Shown in pieces: positions 29,589 to 41,335 of a stretch of 64,000 nucleotides of DNA (the first letter of the stretch is position 1; the number at the start of each line of letters is the position of its first letter). The stretch covers positions 80,584,895 to 80,648,894 of the forward strand of contig OY294044.1 in assembly GCA_958510825.1 (NCBI GenBank), given 5' to 3'. The translations under genes were made by a program, and so were the position numbers. The notes under the pieces are model-generated. The model was given only the letters and a program-made list of their open reading frames with translations. It did no database searches and was not told where the DNA came from. Origin of the DNA: Brachypterus glaber (lineage: Eukaryota > Arthropoda > Insecta > Coleoptera > Kateretidae).

Positions 29589-31238
29589 AGATTAGATTAT
29601 CATATATTTGCTCAGAGATACCCCGGAGGGTGTTGAACATGTCAAAATTACAAATATAATTATTACAATATTAATACATAAACTTGTTTTACTTAAAAAT
29701 TATAGTACATACAAAAGAAGAAAAAGACCTACATACAATATCTAGATTTAGAAAGTTAAATTTTAAATGTTTTCTCTACCTTTATCCTCGAAAAATTCGC
29801 TGAGAGTATAGAAGGATTTACTGACCAGGTACGATTTCAAGACACGTTTTAATTTGTCACTTGGGAGACTTCTTACATGACTAGGAAAACTATTATAGAT
29901 CCTAATTATACTATAGTGAACGTTTTTTTGAATATAGGTGTAATTACATTTAACATTTTCAAGTTCTACCTTTTTTCTTGTATCATATACCTCTTGGCTT
30001 TTACAATCAATAAATAAATCCTTATTTTCAACTACAAACTTAATGCATTCAAACACATATAAGCCAACCAGAGTCAGAATGTTGTTGCTGCTAAAAATAT
30101 CTCTACAACTGTCTGTAACTTTTAGTTTGTAAATATTTCTGATACATCTTTTTTGTTATATTAATATTCTGTCACTGTCTACCGAGTTACCCCAAAATAT
30201 TATGCCATATCTGATTCTAGAATTTATATATGCGTGGTATGCGATAAGCGCTGTTTTTGAATCAACACTTTCTGATATAATTTTAAGTGCATAACAGTAT
30301 TTTGAGATATTTTTAGCAACAAAATCAACATGCGCTTTCCAATCCAACCTTCTATCAATGTGTAACCCTAAGAACTTTACTTCTTCTACAGAATTTAAAT
30401 TTATTTCCTTGTATGGTAAAACTAGGTCTTTTTTGTCTCTATTACTAAACGATATAATTTGAGTTTTTTCAATGTTTAAAGTTAAATCATTTGTGGTAAA
30501 ATATTCTTCTAAAAGATTTAAAGAACTTGCTGTTTTTGTTAATAGTACATTTTCATCTTTTTCACTAATTATCATGGTTATATCATCAGCATAGAGCTTA
30601 ACAAACTCATCTACAGTATTTGAGATCTCATTAGTATAGAGAATATATAAAAGGGGGCCCAAAATAGACCCTTGGGGTACACCTTTATTAATTAAAACTA
30701 AATTTGATTTTAAAATATTTCCATTTTCATCTGTTTCTATTACACATTGATAGCGGTTAGTTAGATATGATTTTATGAGAAGTAAAGCATTTCCACGGAT
30801 ACCATACCTTTCTAGCTTTCCGCACAGGGTCTCAAAATTAACACTATCAAAGGCTTTACTTAAATCGATGCACATTGCTAGTGTTAGTTTACCTAGGTTA
30901 CGTGAATTTAAAATTTTTGTTAATGCTTGGTAAACAGCTTTTATTGTAGATTTTCCCTTTCTGAAACCATTTTGATTATTGGAAAGCACTAAATTTAATT
31001 CTAAAAAATCTGTGAATCTATTATAAATAAGTTTTTCGAAAATTTTACTAATAATTGACAACAGAGAAATTGGTCTGTATTTTTTTTCTTCGTCCTTTTT
31101 CCCTTTTTTATGTAGAGCCTTTATCTGCGCAATTTTTAATCTATCTGGGAAGATACCTGTGCGGAAAGCCAAATTTATTATGTGTGTCAGTGGAAATGCT
31201 ATAATATCAGCAGACTCTTTTAACAAACAGCATGGCAA
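29589..31238 (-). mobile_element. RT-B non-LTR retrotransposon copy, minus strand
   Basis: Begins (3' end) at AGATTAGATTATC, the complement of the TAATC tail, and ends near 31233 within the RT N-terminal region. The 360-codon frame 31238-30156 covers NYRPISLLS-type text, KAFDSVNFETL, GVPQGSILGPLLYILY and LYADDITMI. One TTA-to-TAA nonsense change, relative to the copies at 26250 and 53290, stops it at 30156. The rest of the C-terminus is open in the same register (30056-29763). It is 5'-truncated with no endonuclease. Confidence 0.9.
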
Positions 31239-31251
31239 GTTTAACCAACAA

Positions 31252-31732
31252 CCAGATCTGATGACGTCATCGCCGGATGTGATGACGTCATCGCCGGATG
31301 TGATGACGTCATTGCCTGATGTGATGACGTCATGGCCGGATGTGATGACGACATCGCCTTATGTGATGACGTCATCGCCGGATGTGATGAAGTCATTGCC
31401 GAATGTGATGACGTCATCGCCAGATATGATGACGTCATCGCCGGATGTGATGAAGTCATGTCCGAAACTGATGACGTTATCGCCGGATCTGATGACGTCA
31501 TCGCCGGATGTGAAGACGTCATGGGCGGATGTGATGACGTCATTGCCTGATGTGATGACGTCATCGCAGGATGTGATGACGTCATTTCCTGATGTGATGA
31601 CGTCATCGCCGGATGTGATGACGTCATCGCCAGATCTGATAACGTTATCGCCGGATCTGATGACGTCATCGCCAGATCTGATGACGTCATCAGATCGGCG
31701 ATGACTTCATTAGATCTGGCGTTGACTTCATC
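31252..31732. repeat. 21-bp CRE minisatellite, block 17 (degenerate, right edge of the mosaic)
   Basis: About 23 units with more variants than the other blocks (GATGAAGTCATTGCC, GATGACGTTATCG, CATGGCCGG, CATGTCCGAAACTG). It decays into GACTTCATTAGATCTGGCGTTGAC at about 31700. Higher divergence fits an array edge escaping homogenisation. Confidence 0.93.
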
Positions 31733-33927
31733 GACTTCTGCTACAGCATTTTTCAATTTTTAAAAGTTAATCTTTAAACTCTTCTGATGTACGTTTACTA
31801 ACTATAATAGTTCAGCGCGTTAATTTCTAAATTACACAACACTAGAGACTAATGCAAAATGTATCATAAACGTTATTAATTAATTTTAATACTTTTTTAC
31901 GTGCCTTTAAAAGAATTTTAAATAATTTTATATGAAAACTGACTGAATATCAATTTCTCTCAAAATTTTTATTTTACCGTTTGGCGTCGATACCATTTTA
32001 CTTAAATAATGTCCTACTTGCGGGTCTTTAGTGCGAATTATTTAAAACCATACATTAATATACAACTGAGATATGGGCACCATTACCCTCGTGGTCGCTA
32101 TTTACCCCTTTCCCCCTATAAGGGTTAACCTAGTTTAAAATAATGATTTCCTCTTATAATAATGTAAAAAAAAAAACAAATTTACGTTTTCATAAAAGTT
32201 TCATCACGAATTTTGTGGCAGCTGTAACGTCGGTAACGTAATATGCATTAATCCTTACTATTATAACCTTATAGTCTTTGGTAAAAGCAATTTGTGGCAT
32301 GCTACAAGTAAAGGGCCAACTTGGGAATTATTTAGTTGTGAGAAAAACAAGTCCTGAAGATATCCTATACTATAATACACACGGTAATATATTGCGTTTT
32401 TATCTCGATATACTTCCCAAAATAAAAACTCCTTTTTGACATTTCAAATTCTAAGGTATTAGGAAAATCTTAACCTTGAGATTTAAAAAAATTCTCCTGC
32501 GGCGCTGAACATGGTTACCAATTCACGGAGGCTTTCAGCCACGACTAACATATTTAAAATGAAATAAAAGAAATTTAATTAAATCTTTATGATACCATTT
32601 AAAAATTGAATAACTTTTTCGTTTGTTAATTTTTTTAATGTATTTCTTTTACAATATACAGGGTGATCAATAACTGGCATGCCAATATTTAAGAGGTCAT
32701 TCTGCATCCAAAAATATCAAAAAAGTTCCTATAAAGTTTGGTCCCCAAATGAGCCTTAAGGGAGCTCCGCCCCTTTAAAATTGTAATAAAGATAAAGTTT
32801 TTAATTAATAACCCTGGTACCCTTTAAGCTAGAGCGACGAGCTTTTGCATGTAAACTAGTATTAATAAAGGCAATAAGTTTATGTTAATTTATTTTTTTG
32901 TAACAAGTGTATTATTAACTGTACAAAAATATTCATTTGAAGTAAATTATAGAAAAAAAATGTTTCAACTATTTTAAAAAATTTCTATATGACGGGCCGA
33001 ATTGGAGATATTTAATTAAATTTTCTATTGCAAATTAAAAAAAAAGCGCTGATAGATTTTTTTATCAAATTATCTTAAAATGACCTCAATATTCTTTTAC
33101 AATAAAAAAAGAAAACAAAAATGGCACGCATTATCCGAATTCTGAGAGTAATTGTGGCATAGGCTAAATGCTACCTCCAAGGCTGCGGGTAATTGCGACC
33201 TGTCATCATTACCCCATAAAAAACTATATATACACAAATTGTGCATTGTGCTTTTTTACTTATTCTCTAATAAATTTAGGACATCTAAAAAGCATATAAA
33301 ACATAAGTAAGCAACTAAATGTTAAGGAAGGTAGAATAGAAAAATTAGAAATAGTTCAAAAATCTATTTTAAAAACTATATTTAAAAAGTTATATATGGG
33401 AATATGTCCCAAGTATTTTTTTTTATAGAAGCAGAAGTTTGTGATTTACTTTAAAACAGTTTTATGTTTGTTTTATGTTTGTTTTTAACCTCGTACTATT
33501 CTACTTAATTAAGCATCCCCTAAGTCCTATGTATGCTATTATTATTTTTGTAATTCAAATATGCAATGAATAAACCACGAATACCCTGCAAGAAATCAGG
33601 AAAACTCAACTCAACCTCGTATGTATAAATCTATAGGACAACAATCATATATATTTCTAACACCAAGAGCAATTAATTTTTTACTTGATATGAATAGTAT
33701 AGAAAATATAATGATACTGAAAAAAAAATAGATTTGTTTTAAATACTCCTAGAGAGATTACAAGTTCCCTTATGAATGACAAAACCATTTTAAAATGACC
33801 ATAAACTTAAAAAATTAAAAAATCTTCTGTTCTTTTTATTAAATTATTTTATTATTAAATTATTTAAACTACCCCTAAAAAATATAATCTAATCTGTATT
33901 TTTATTGTTATACGATGTAGGTATGTA
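31733..33927. other. Non-coding AT-rich stretch
   Basis: No convincing ORF, RNA gene or repeat structure seen. If the dpr-like exon at 35112 has upstream exons outside the window, this is part of that gene's intron. Confidence 0.5.
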
Positions 33928-34075
33928 TTAAGGTGGACCTTATATTTTTTATTATCTTAAAATTGTCATTTAGGTGTAGTTAGAAAATTCTGAAAACATA
34001 AAGTGATCAAACTTCTCTATGGGTCCTAATTGGGCTCCTAAAATTCGTAAATTACCCACATATTTATATTTTTTA
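33928..34075 (+). repeat. Fragment related to the foldback element at 46255
   Basis: AAGGTGGACCTTATATTTTT through CCTAATTGGGCTCCTAAAATTCG to TACCCACAT closely follows 46257-46385 with scattered substitutions. It is a truncated, diverged copy. Confidence 0.7.
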
Positions 34076-34482
34076 TTTTCAAAAAAAAAATTCAATTTTT
34101 CTTTTTGCGAAAAACGAAAAAAAAAATATTATTTTTTTTTGTAAGTGATAGTTTTTTATTTTTTTTTAAGTGGGGGGTTACATAACTTTTTTTGTTTTCG
34201 GGAGGATTGATTACTTTTAAAATTGATAGAATGGCGATTTCTCCCGTTAGATTAGACAGGGACAAAAGTTCTACCCAAAAAGGATAGAAGACATACATAC
34301 ACTCCCACTTCCACCCAACCAAACAAATTTTGTATTTCTTCTTTGTTGAACAAATACAATATTTTCTTGGCCGGGCGAAAAGTGTAACTTTATTATTTTA
34401 CTTACTGGCGCCATCTAAATTTTAGTAGAATTATCTTATTCTACAGATTTACATTAGCTATGTTCGTTCGTGCCGCTCAGTG

Positions 34483-34568
34483 CTACACTTTCCGGCCAAC
34501 CAAATAAATACTGTATTTGTTGTATGAAAAACAAATACAGTATTTATTTGGTTGGCTGGAAAGTGTAG
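34483..34568. repeat. Near-perfect 39-bp-arm hairpin
   Basis: Left arm 34483-34521 (CTACACTTTCCGGCCAACC...) and right arm 34530-34568 (...GGTTGGCTGGAAAGTGTAG) are complementary with one mismatch and an 8-nt loop. A degenerate half copy (AACAAATACAATATTTTC, then GAAAAGTGTAAC) lies at about 34345-34392. It could be a tiny MITE or a pre-miRNA-like hairpin; nothing decides between them. Confidence 0.8.
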
Positions 34569-35111
34569 CAAAAATGAGATAGAGATAGGGTAGACGTCTT
34601 TTGTTTCATAATTCTAGTTGTAAAGATCTCCATTGATTCTTATAATAAAAGTTAATTTTCCTAAAAAAGTTAGGTTAATAGGATTTTTTTTCAGCTTGTT
34701 TCGATTTTTTTTTTAAGTTTAACCCCCCATAACTTTTTGTTTATTTTTGGGGGGATTACTTTAAAAACAATAGGGATCTTCCACTCATAGAACTTAATTT
34801 TTCCTGAAAATTTCGAAACTATCGGACTATTTGTTTGGACAGACAGACGGACATAAAAAATTGCTTATTTTTTCATGAAACAAATTTATATCCAAGAATT
34901 TTTTATCTAGGACGATTTCACTTTCACGAAACAAATTTATATCCAAGAATTTTTTATCTAGGACGATTTTTTAAAATAGAATTCGAAACTATATAGTATA
35001 GTATAATAAGTGAGATGACCACCATTACTGGATCTAGTGGCCGTCATTCGCCCATTTTTCCCTAAGACAAGTTTATTCAATTTACAACTTACGTAACACA
35101 CATTATTCCAG

Positions 35112-35239
35112 AACCCATTACGACCCTCCTTGGAGGACCGGAAATGTACATCAATAAAGGGAGCACGATGAATCTGACATGCATCGTACAGCACAGTCCG
35201 GAACCGCCTCCAGCCATTTACTGGACACACAACTTGAAG
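35112..35239 (+). CDS. Dpr-family gene, internal exon (first half of Ig domain 2)
   Basis: Between an AG acceptor (35110-35111, ATTATTCCAG) and a GTAAGC donor (35240) the sequence encodes LLGGPEMYINKGSTMNLTC and HSPEPPPAIYWTHN. This is the B-strand Cys and C-strand Trp half of the second Ig domain of Dpr proteins (defective proboscis extension response), cell-surface partners of DIP proteins in neuronal wiring. The exon enters in phase 1 and leaves in phase 0. It splices in register to 47461. The paralogue (dpr6/dpr10-like wording) is not settled. It is host coding sequence and markedly less AT-rich than its surroundings. Confidence 0.9.
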
Positions 35240-36060
35240 GTAAGCAGACCCAATCACAAGGCGTCAAAGACACCCAGAAAAAAAATATATTTGTGGTAAA
35301 TATAATTATCAGTGATTATTTTTTAAAGTTTTTATTAACCAATCATTTAACAATATTTCTGGCTACGTGTTTATTTCTGTCCAATCATAATATAGCTATA
35401 TTGGGAATTTTCTACTGTAGAAAATTCTAGTGAGAATTTCATACCTAAAACTAATTAATAATTAAATATGAATATAATACTATTTATAATTATTATTATT
35501 ACTTTATTATTTAACAAAAAATACTTCAAAATATTCTTTTTGCAACTTGCAATTTAAAAATGGGCAAAAAAGGTTTTAATTTAGAATGGAATTAAATTAA
35601 CCAAATCAAAGAATATGCCTGTAAAAATATTAAGATAACTAATAAAACAATTTATATCATTTTGCGATGAAAAAATATATTAAAGTAGGTTTGATATATT
35701 ATAAATCGTTACAAAATAATCTTCGGAATTACAAATGATTCTTCGAATTATCGGAAAAAATACAATTTCATTCAAATTTGCTGTCAAGAGAAATAATTAC
35801 TCCAGAGGCATTTTCATGAAACCAGCGATTTTTCCCGCATAATTCTCAGCCTCTTGTGTAATTATATATGATAATTATATTATAATTTATCACAATTAAA
35901 AAGTACAATAAAATAGGGGACAAGTGTACTAATCTTCAGAAATAAACACAGTTCTCTATGTAAGTAGATTGCGGCTGCATTTTTTTTTAATTGATTTTTA
36001 CCCACATATTTTATCCTATATCTTTCTATTTTAGTAAAATACTTAATAAGTAATATAATT
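35240..36060. other. Intron of the dpr-like gene, start
   Basis: The 12.2-kb intron 35240-47460 begins here. This first part is AT-rich and I see no gene or clear element in it. Confidence 0.6.
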
Positions 36061-36151
36061 AGGGTGACCAGATGTTTTTTTAATGTTTTACGGTTTAACT
36101 GTTACCCCCAAATATTCATGTCCCCGGAAATAGGGGACGTATGGTCACCCT
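36061..36151. mobile_element. Short MITE-like element
   Basis: 91 bp with inverted ends AGGGTGACCA and TGGTCACCCT in AT-rich flanks. Inside, CCCCAAATATT and TCCCCGGAAATAGGGGACG add internal symmetry. It is intronic, with no coding capacity. Confidence 0.6.
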
Positions 36152-38051
36152 AAATATATCTTTTATTATCTCTTTTATTGACGGATATATTTTATACTCT
36201 TACACAGTATCTTTCTATCTATCTATCACTTTTATCGGAACTCCCACCCAAAACAAGTAGTACTTAAATAAGAACAAAACCAACTACCTACAGTGTGGAT
36301 TTTAGACATTGCTAGCTTTTATAAATTAAATAAACAAAAATACCTATCATATTTTGTCCAAAACAAAATATGTGATATATACTTGATTTTGAAAATAAAA
36401 GAAGGATATCGTTTTAAAGGTGAATTTTGGGTTAAATGAGGACAATATGTTTTTGTTTAAAAAAAAGTGCTTAAAGAAATGATGAAAACGAGTTACCAAG
36501 TTTATTTGTTAATAATAATCAAAATTAATATTCGTTAACCATTTTGTGTTATCGTAAACATGACAACAAGGCAACATTCATCGTGATGCGCTAAAAAAGT
36601 AATATCTTTTGTTTATATAAACATCAATATAATTATACATTTAGAATTTCAATTAAAAATACTATAAAATAATAATTAAATGTATTTTTTTAAAACTACC
36701 TATGTCAATATAAAAAGTTGTTTTTATTTTTATATGACATGACACTTGACATATGAACTTTTGTTAGATGAAATGTTGTCAAATCCTGTATTAACATATG
36801 TCAAAATCCGTAATTAAAATAATTATTAATATTAATTATAATTAATTAAAGTATGTCCCGGGACATAGGAAGGGCTGAAATTTTGGGAAAGTATTTGTTT
36901 TTATGTATCTATAAGGATGTCTTATCGTTGAAGGCGATTTAGCCCAAAATACGATACCCTCCTTTTAAATAAACTTAATTTACATATTTACAAGCTTGGC
37001 TGCCACATTTCAGAACAAGGTATCCTATAGCCGTCGCAATTACTATAGGATATTGTGCCTCTCACTTGCATGCATCCAGCCTTATGAGTCTTAAAGCGTA
37101 AAGTTGAGAGCGCGCTTGCCTATATAGGCTATATAGTGAAAATTATTACTATATACTGTTTTAATTTGTAGGAGATACTTTATTTTGGAATGTTGCTGCC
37201 GATTGGTGTTATTAATTGATTTAATTATACTCGATATACCCAACTCGATAGGGTTTTATAAAAAAATCAAATTACTTTCATATAAAAAGTCCAAACTCAA
37301 ACAAAATTTTTTAAAAAATATACCTGGAAAATATTTTAAAAAATATACCTGGACTAGATTGTCGACATGTCGTTTAAACAATCTACTTGTATGACAATTT
37401 TCAGGTTTCTAGGTTGCATACTATATAATGTATAGTTCCTCAGATAAACGGCTGTGACAGACGGACGAACGGACAAGCGATCCTATAAGTGTTTTTTGTT
37501 TCCAAGGTAGGGGAAGGGGCCCTAATTTGGCGAACATAAGCTTTGATGGATTTTATATATAAAATAGGATTTTCATTTAATTTTTTTTTTTGTTTAAAAG
37601 GTTGTAACTTAATAGTTTATGTATACATTTTGTTAATTCCTTAAAAAAAAATAATAAAAAAAATAATCAACTTACCATCAGTAGAAGCTAAGTTGACAAA
37701 GAATAAAACATAAAAAAACCTTTTTAATTAAAAACAAAAAAAAATATATAGAAGAATAGCTTAAAACTTGTTAGGATAATGAAGGGTATTTTAATTTTCA
37801 CAAAAATCACAAATCCAAATCTTTATTTTGGCTTCTTTTGAACGCATTTTATAGAAGTAATAATGGGCCCATAATTTGCAGCTAAAGCATTGAAACCATA
37901 CCTCATTACCTTTACCAATATCCCCGCATATTAGACAGTCCTTTTCAATCGAAACGTCTACATCCATATTATGTATGTATATTATAGTACCGCTATCTTA
38001 TCCGCTTTTGGTATTCGTCATCTTATCCGCCTATACTGATATTATTTAAAT
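36152..38051. other. Intronic non-coding DNA
   Basis: AT-rich intron sequence. Short ORFs (for example 37185-37394) have no recognisable domain. The direct repeat AAAATATACCTGGA occurs at about 37316 and 37340. Nothing else stands out. Confidence 0.5.
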
Positions 38052-38373
38052 AAAAAGTCAGGACTTTTTGACCGGACTATGGTATTCCTAGGTATTTTGG
38101 CGCCCTGAATCAGATCCCGGGTTCAGTTTTGCCCCATCACGTCAGGAAAACGAGATTTCAAGGTCATTTGAGGTCAAAATGGTGATTTTTTGAAAGCGGC
38201 CCCTCGAAAATATCTCAAGCGACCTGTTAACTTCACGGGTAATTTTGACCTCCATATGACCTTGAAATCTCGTTTTCCTGACGTGATGGGGCAAAACTGA
38301 CCCCGGGATCTGATTCAGGGCGCCAAAATACCTAGGAATATCATGGTCCGGTCAAATAGTCCTGACTTTTTTT
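38052..38373. mobile_element. Foldback element with ~130-bp arms
   Basis: AAAAAGTCAGGACT at the left returns as its complement ending CCTGACTTTTT at the right. The arms stay complementary through GGCGCCCTGAATCAGATCCC, CATCACGTCAGGAAAACGAG and GATTTCAAGGTCA, leaving a short centre around 38190-38230. No ORF. Target duplication not resolved. Confidence 0.75.
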
Positions 38374-38978
38374 TTGTAAACCCGTGTTATTGTTAAAAAA
38401 TCTTATTTGAAACTTAATTTTAATTAAATGTATTTAAAATATAATAATATTGACAGTGTATATAAAAATTTCAGTCCAACCAACCAACTTCGTTTTGGAA
38501 AGAACACTAGTCAGGTAGTTATTACAGACTGCAACTGTTGCTCCATCTGTTGACGCTCGCTTGTTTTAGACAATTCGTGAACTTACCCACTTCGACATCT
38601 TAGGGCCTCTTTCCCTACGGAACCCTAAAAATTACAATTCAGTATTTCTCTAATATATAATTTACCAAATAGACCGACTCGATAAAAAATATAGTAAAGT
38701 ACACAAAGTCGCGCAATAACCATTCCATAAGGTATGTCGTTGGCTGTAATCCAAAGCGCAAACATAAAACTTTTGTAGAGCTTTTTGTTTAGTTTGTCCG
38801 CATTATAAATTTAAGACAAGTAAGTTTTGGTTTAAATCATATTTCAAACTATAAACATAGGACTTTCCAATACATTGCGCTTTTAAATAAAAATACCGTA
38901 TTGATATGATAAGATATTTTCATTGATATTTCAAATGAAAATACAAAAAAAGTCGCCCCAACAATAACCGTTACAACG

Positions 38979-40249
38979 CACTATGGTCCGGGTGATACCC
39001 AAAAATGGCATTAATTCGGCGACAAGTATAAAAATTGGTGTAGGGAGGTATTTTAGAATGCTTAAACCGAATATGGCATTAAAAGTTGAAAATTCAAAAT
39101 GGCGGGTCCAATATGGCCTCTATAATACTTAAATTTATAAATCAAGTTTTACTTTAAATTGGTAATGTGGTTTTTTGAGTTGCTTAAATTCAATTTGACA
39201 ATAAGAATAAAAAATATAAAATGGCGTATTCAAAATGGGGTCAATAATCCTTAAATTTGAAACTTTGAACTTTTTTTATTTTTTTGCTTACGGCTTTATA
39301 TAATTTTTATTATTTTATCGATTTTTAATTATTATTAATTACCTATGTACCAAATTTCATGTTGTTAGGTTTCCGTTTGAAAGATTTACATGTACAGGTC
39401 TTGTTTTTTCTTCTTCTTTTCTTGTTTGTCATTACCATACCAAATACATACCACTGTACATACCAAATTTTAAGTTTCTACGAAATATATGACTTTGACA
39501 GGTTGACCATCTTGGTTTTTGGTTTTGTTGATTTTTGTTTTTCATTGTGTCCATAAATACCGAATTTTAACTTTCCTCCAGTTCAAAAAATGTCAATTTC
39601 ACAGGTCCGCCTTCTTGTTTTTTGGTTTTGTTGATTTTAGTTTGTCATTGTACCCCTACATACCAAGTTTCGAGTTTCTACGACCTCCCGTTCGAAAAAT
39701 GTATGATAAATGCATAGTCCATTTTTTAATATTCGCCGTGCGTCATTTTACGTATTATTTTTTTTTCTTGGCGAAACCAGAAAATCGACAAAAAGCCACC
39801 ACTTTTAAAGAAACGGCATACCTTAAGCTACATTTTGGTGCAAAAAATCTAAAAAATCCTGTGGAACATCGGGGAACTTTTAAACGAAAGTATGTAAAAA
39901 AACCAAAGATCAATAAAGAATTAGCCTAAGAATTAAGTACAAAAATTCCTTTTTGTATATATTATTACGGTAAATTATAGTTCATATAATGATGTAAGTC
40001 TACAACAAAAAGACGGGAAGTACAACTATTGCTTAAGATAATATACAATTTACAAAATGAAAATTCAAACGAAATTTTTCAAATACTTTTTAAGTTTGAA
40101 TATGTCTCGGGCATAAAAAGTACTCAATAAATTTGTTTCATATTTATACCAAACATAATTTAACTATCCATAATTATAAAGAAATAGTTTTTAAGTCTTA
40201 GTTTTAAGTCGAATTAATGCCAAAAATGAGGGCTTCCTGGACCATAGTG
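38979..40249. mobile_element. Transib-like non-autonomous DNA transposon
   Basis: The ends are inverted: CACTATGGTCCGGG at the left and the complement of CACTATGGTCCAGG at the right. The shared ATTTTTGGCATTAATTCG block lies further in (right side) with its partner at the left. A perfect 5-bp duplication CAACG flanks it (38974-38978 and 40250-40254). CACWATG-type ends with 5-bp duplications are the hallmark of Transib, the superfamily ancestral to RAG1. The 1271-bp interior has small ORFs (39359-39556, 39519-39929) but no DDE transposase, so it is non-autonomous. The superfamily call rests on ends plus duplication length. Confidence 0.72.
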
Positions 40250-40254
40250 CAACG

Positions 40255-41335
40255 CGTAGTCAACTGACCTAGGCCGCTGGGCAGCAGAAATGACTCCGGG
40301 CCTCACCAAAAGTTTACTACGGATTTCTCGCTGGCAACAAAGTATCTATACAAGGGCCTATAGGCCCTATATTGGTTTATTAAAAATCTAGTTGATTGTT
40401 TTCTCGCATAGGACCCTTATTAAGAAGGAATTGGAAAAGACCGAAAAAGGTTGTTAAAGGAAATAGCTAAAGAACTTTTTTTAGTCACATCTTTTAGAGA
40501 AGATGTATGGGGCATTACAGGTTTTTGAAGAACCATGTTTTTTCACTTTTTTTAATTTTTTTACATAACTACACTGATGGCATATTTGTGCATAAGGTAT
40601 TGTTAACGATAACAATATTTTTTTAAATTAAAAAAACTTACAACAGATTTGCTATGAATTCAAAACCAAACCAAATTCAAAAAATATCTGAAGTATTTAA
40701 TTTTAGCTATAAAAAAGGCTCCTTAGATTTGTTCCTGAACAAAAAACATAAATCCCATAAAAAATTGTTTTGATTGCATATGCAGGGTATATCAAAATAA
40801 AACAAAATTGCAGAATGTTAAGATGTGTAAGTAAAATCGAAATAGACTCTCAAAATAAAAATTGACCTGTCCGAGATTTTTTTTTAAAACCCTTATATTC
40901 AGAGTTTATTCATGCTGAAAATTTCCTGCATATTCGTGTTTTTATTTTAAGTGAACTTTATTAGTGGTTAATGAAAAGACAGCATATAATTTTTAAAAGC
41001 GGTATAAAAATGCTAGACATTTTTGTCGAGCGAAAAACAACTCCAGAAGCCGTATTTTATATTGTTGAGAGGCAATCCATATCTATGATTAATGGCATTG
41101 CGCTACATAAAACGATGCTTTACATCTCCTGGGGGATTCTGGCCTGATATTTTACATCACTAAGAATTTTTTGATAAAGTGTTTTACAAACACATATTTC
41201 CTGGCCTAAACCTGTATTAAATGCGTAATTGTCAACGTCAACGTCAGCTTAATTTTTTAAACTTTCTGAACATTTTACTCATTTTTACCAGTTTTTATTT
41301 TATTTATTATTATTTGAAGATTTACATACACTTTT
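40255..41335. other. Intronic non-coding DNA upstream of the chimeric RT gene
   Basis: AT-rich. It may hold the promoter or 5' UTR of the ORF at 41336, but I see no clear signal and no repeat ends delimiting that element. Confidence 0.45.

Noticed and set aside
814..31732. CRISPR-like array
   Set aside because: Units are contiguous 21-mers with no unique spacers, in a eukaryotic context with introns and retrotransposons.
35179..35430. ORF overlapping the first dpr exon in another frame
   Set aside because: The exon's own frame gives the Dpr Ig sequence with splice sites; this frame is a shadow.
39359..39929. Two ORFs as a transposase of the Transib-like element
   Set aside because: No DDE or RAG-like motifs; the composition is T-rich, low-complexity translation of non-coding repeats.
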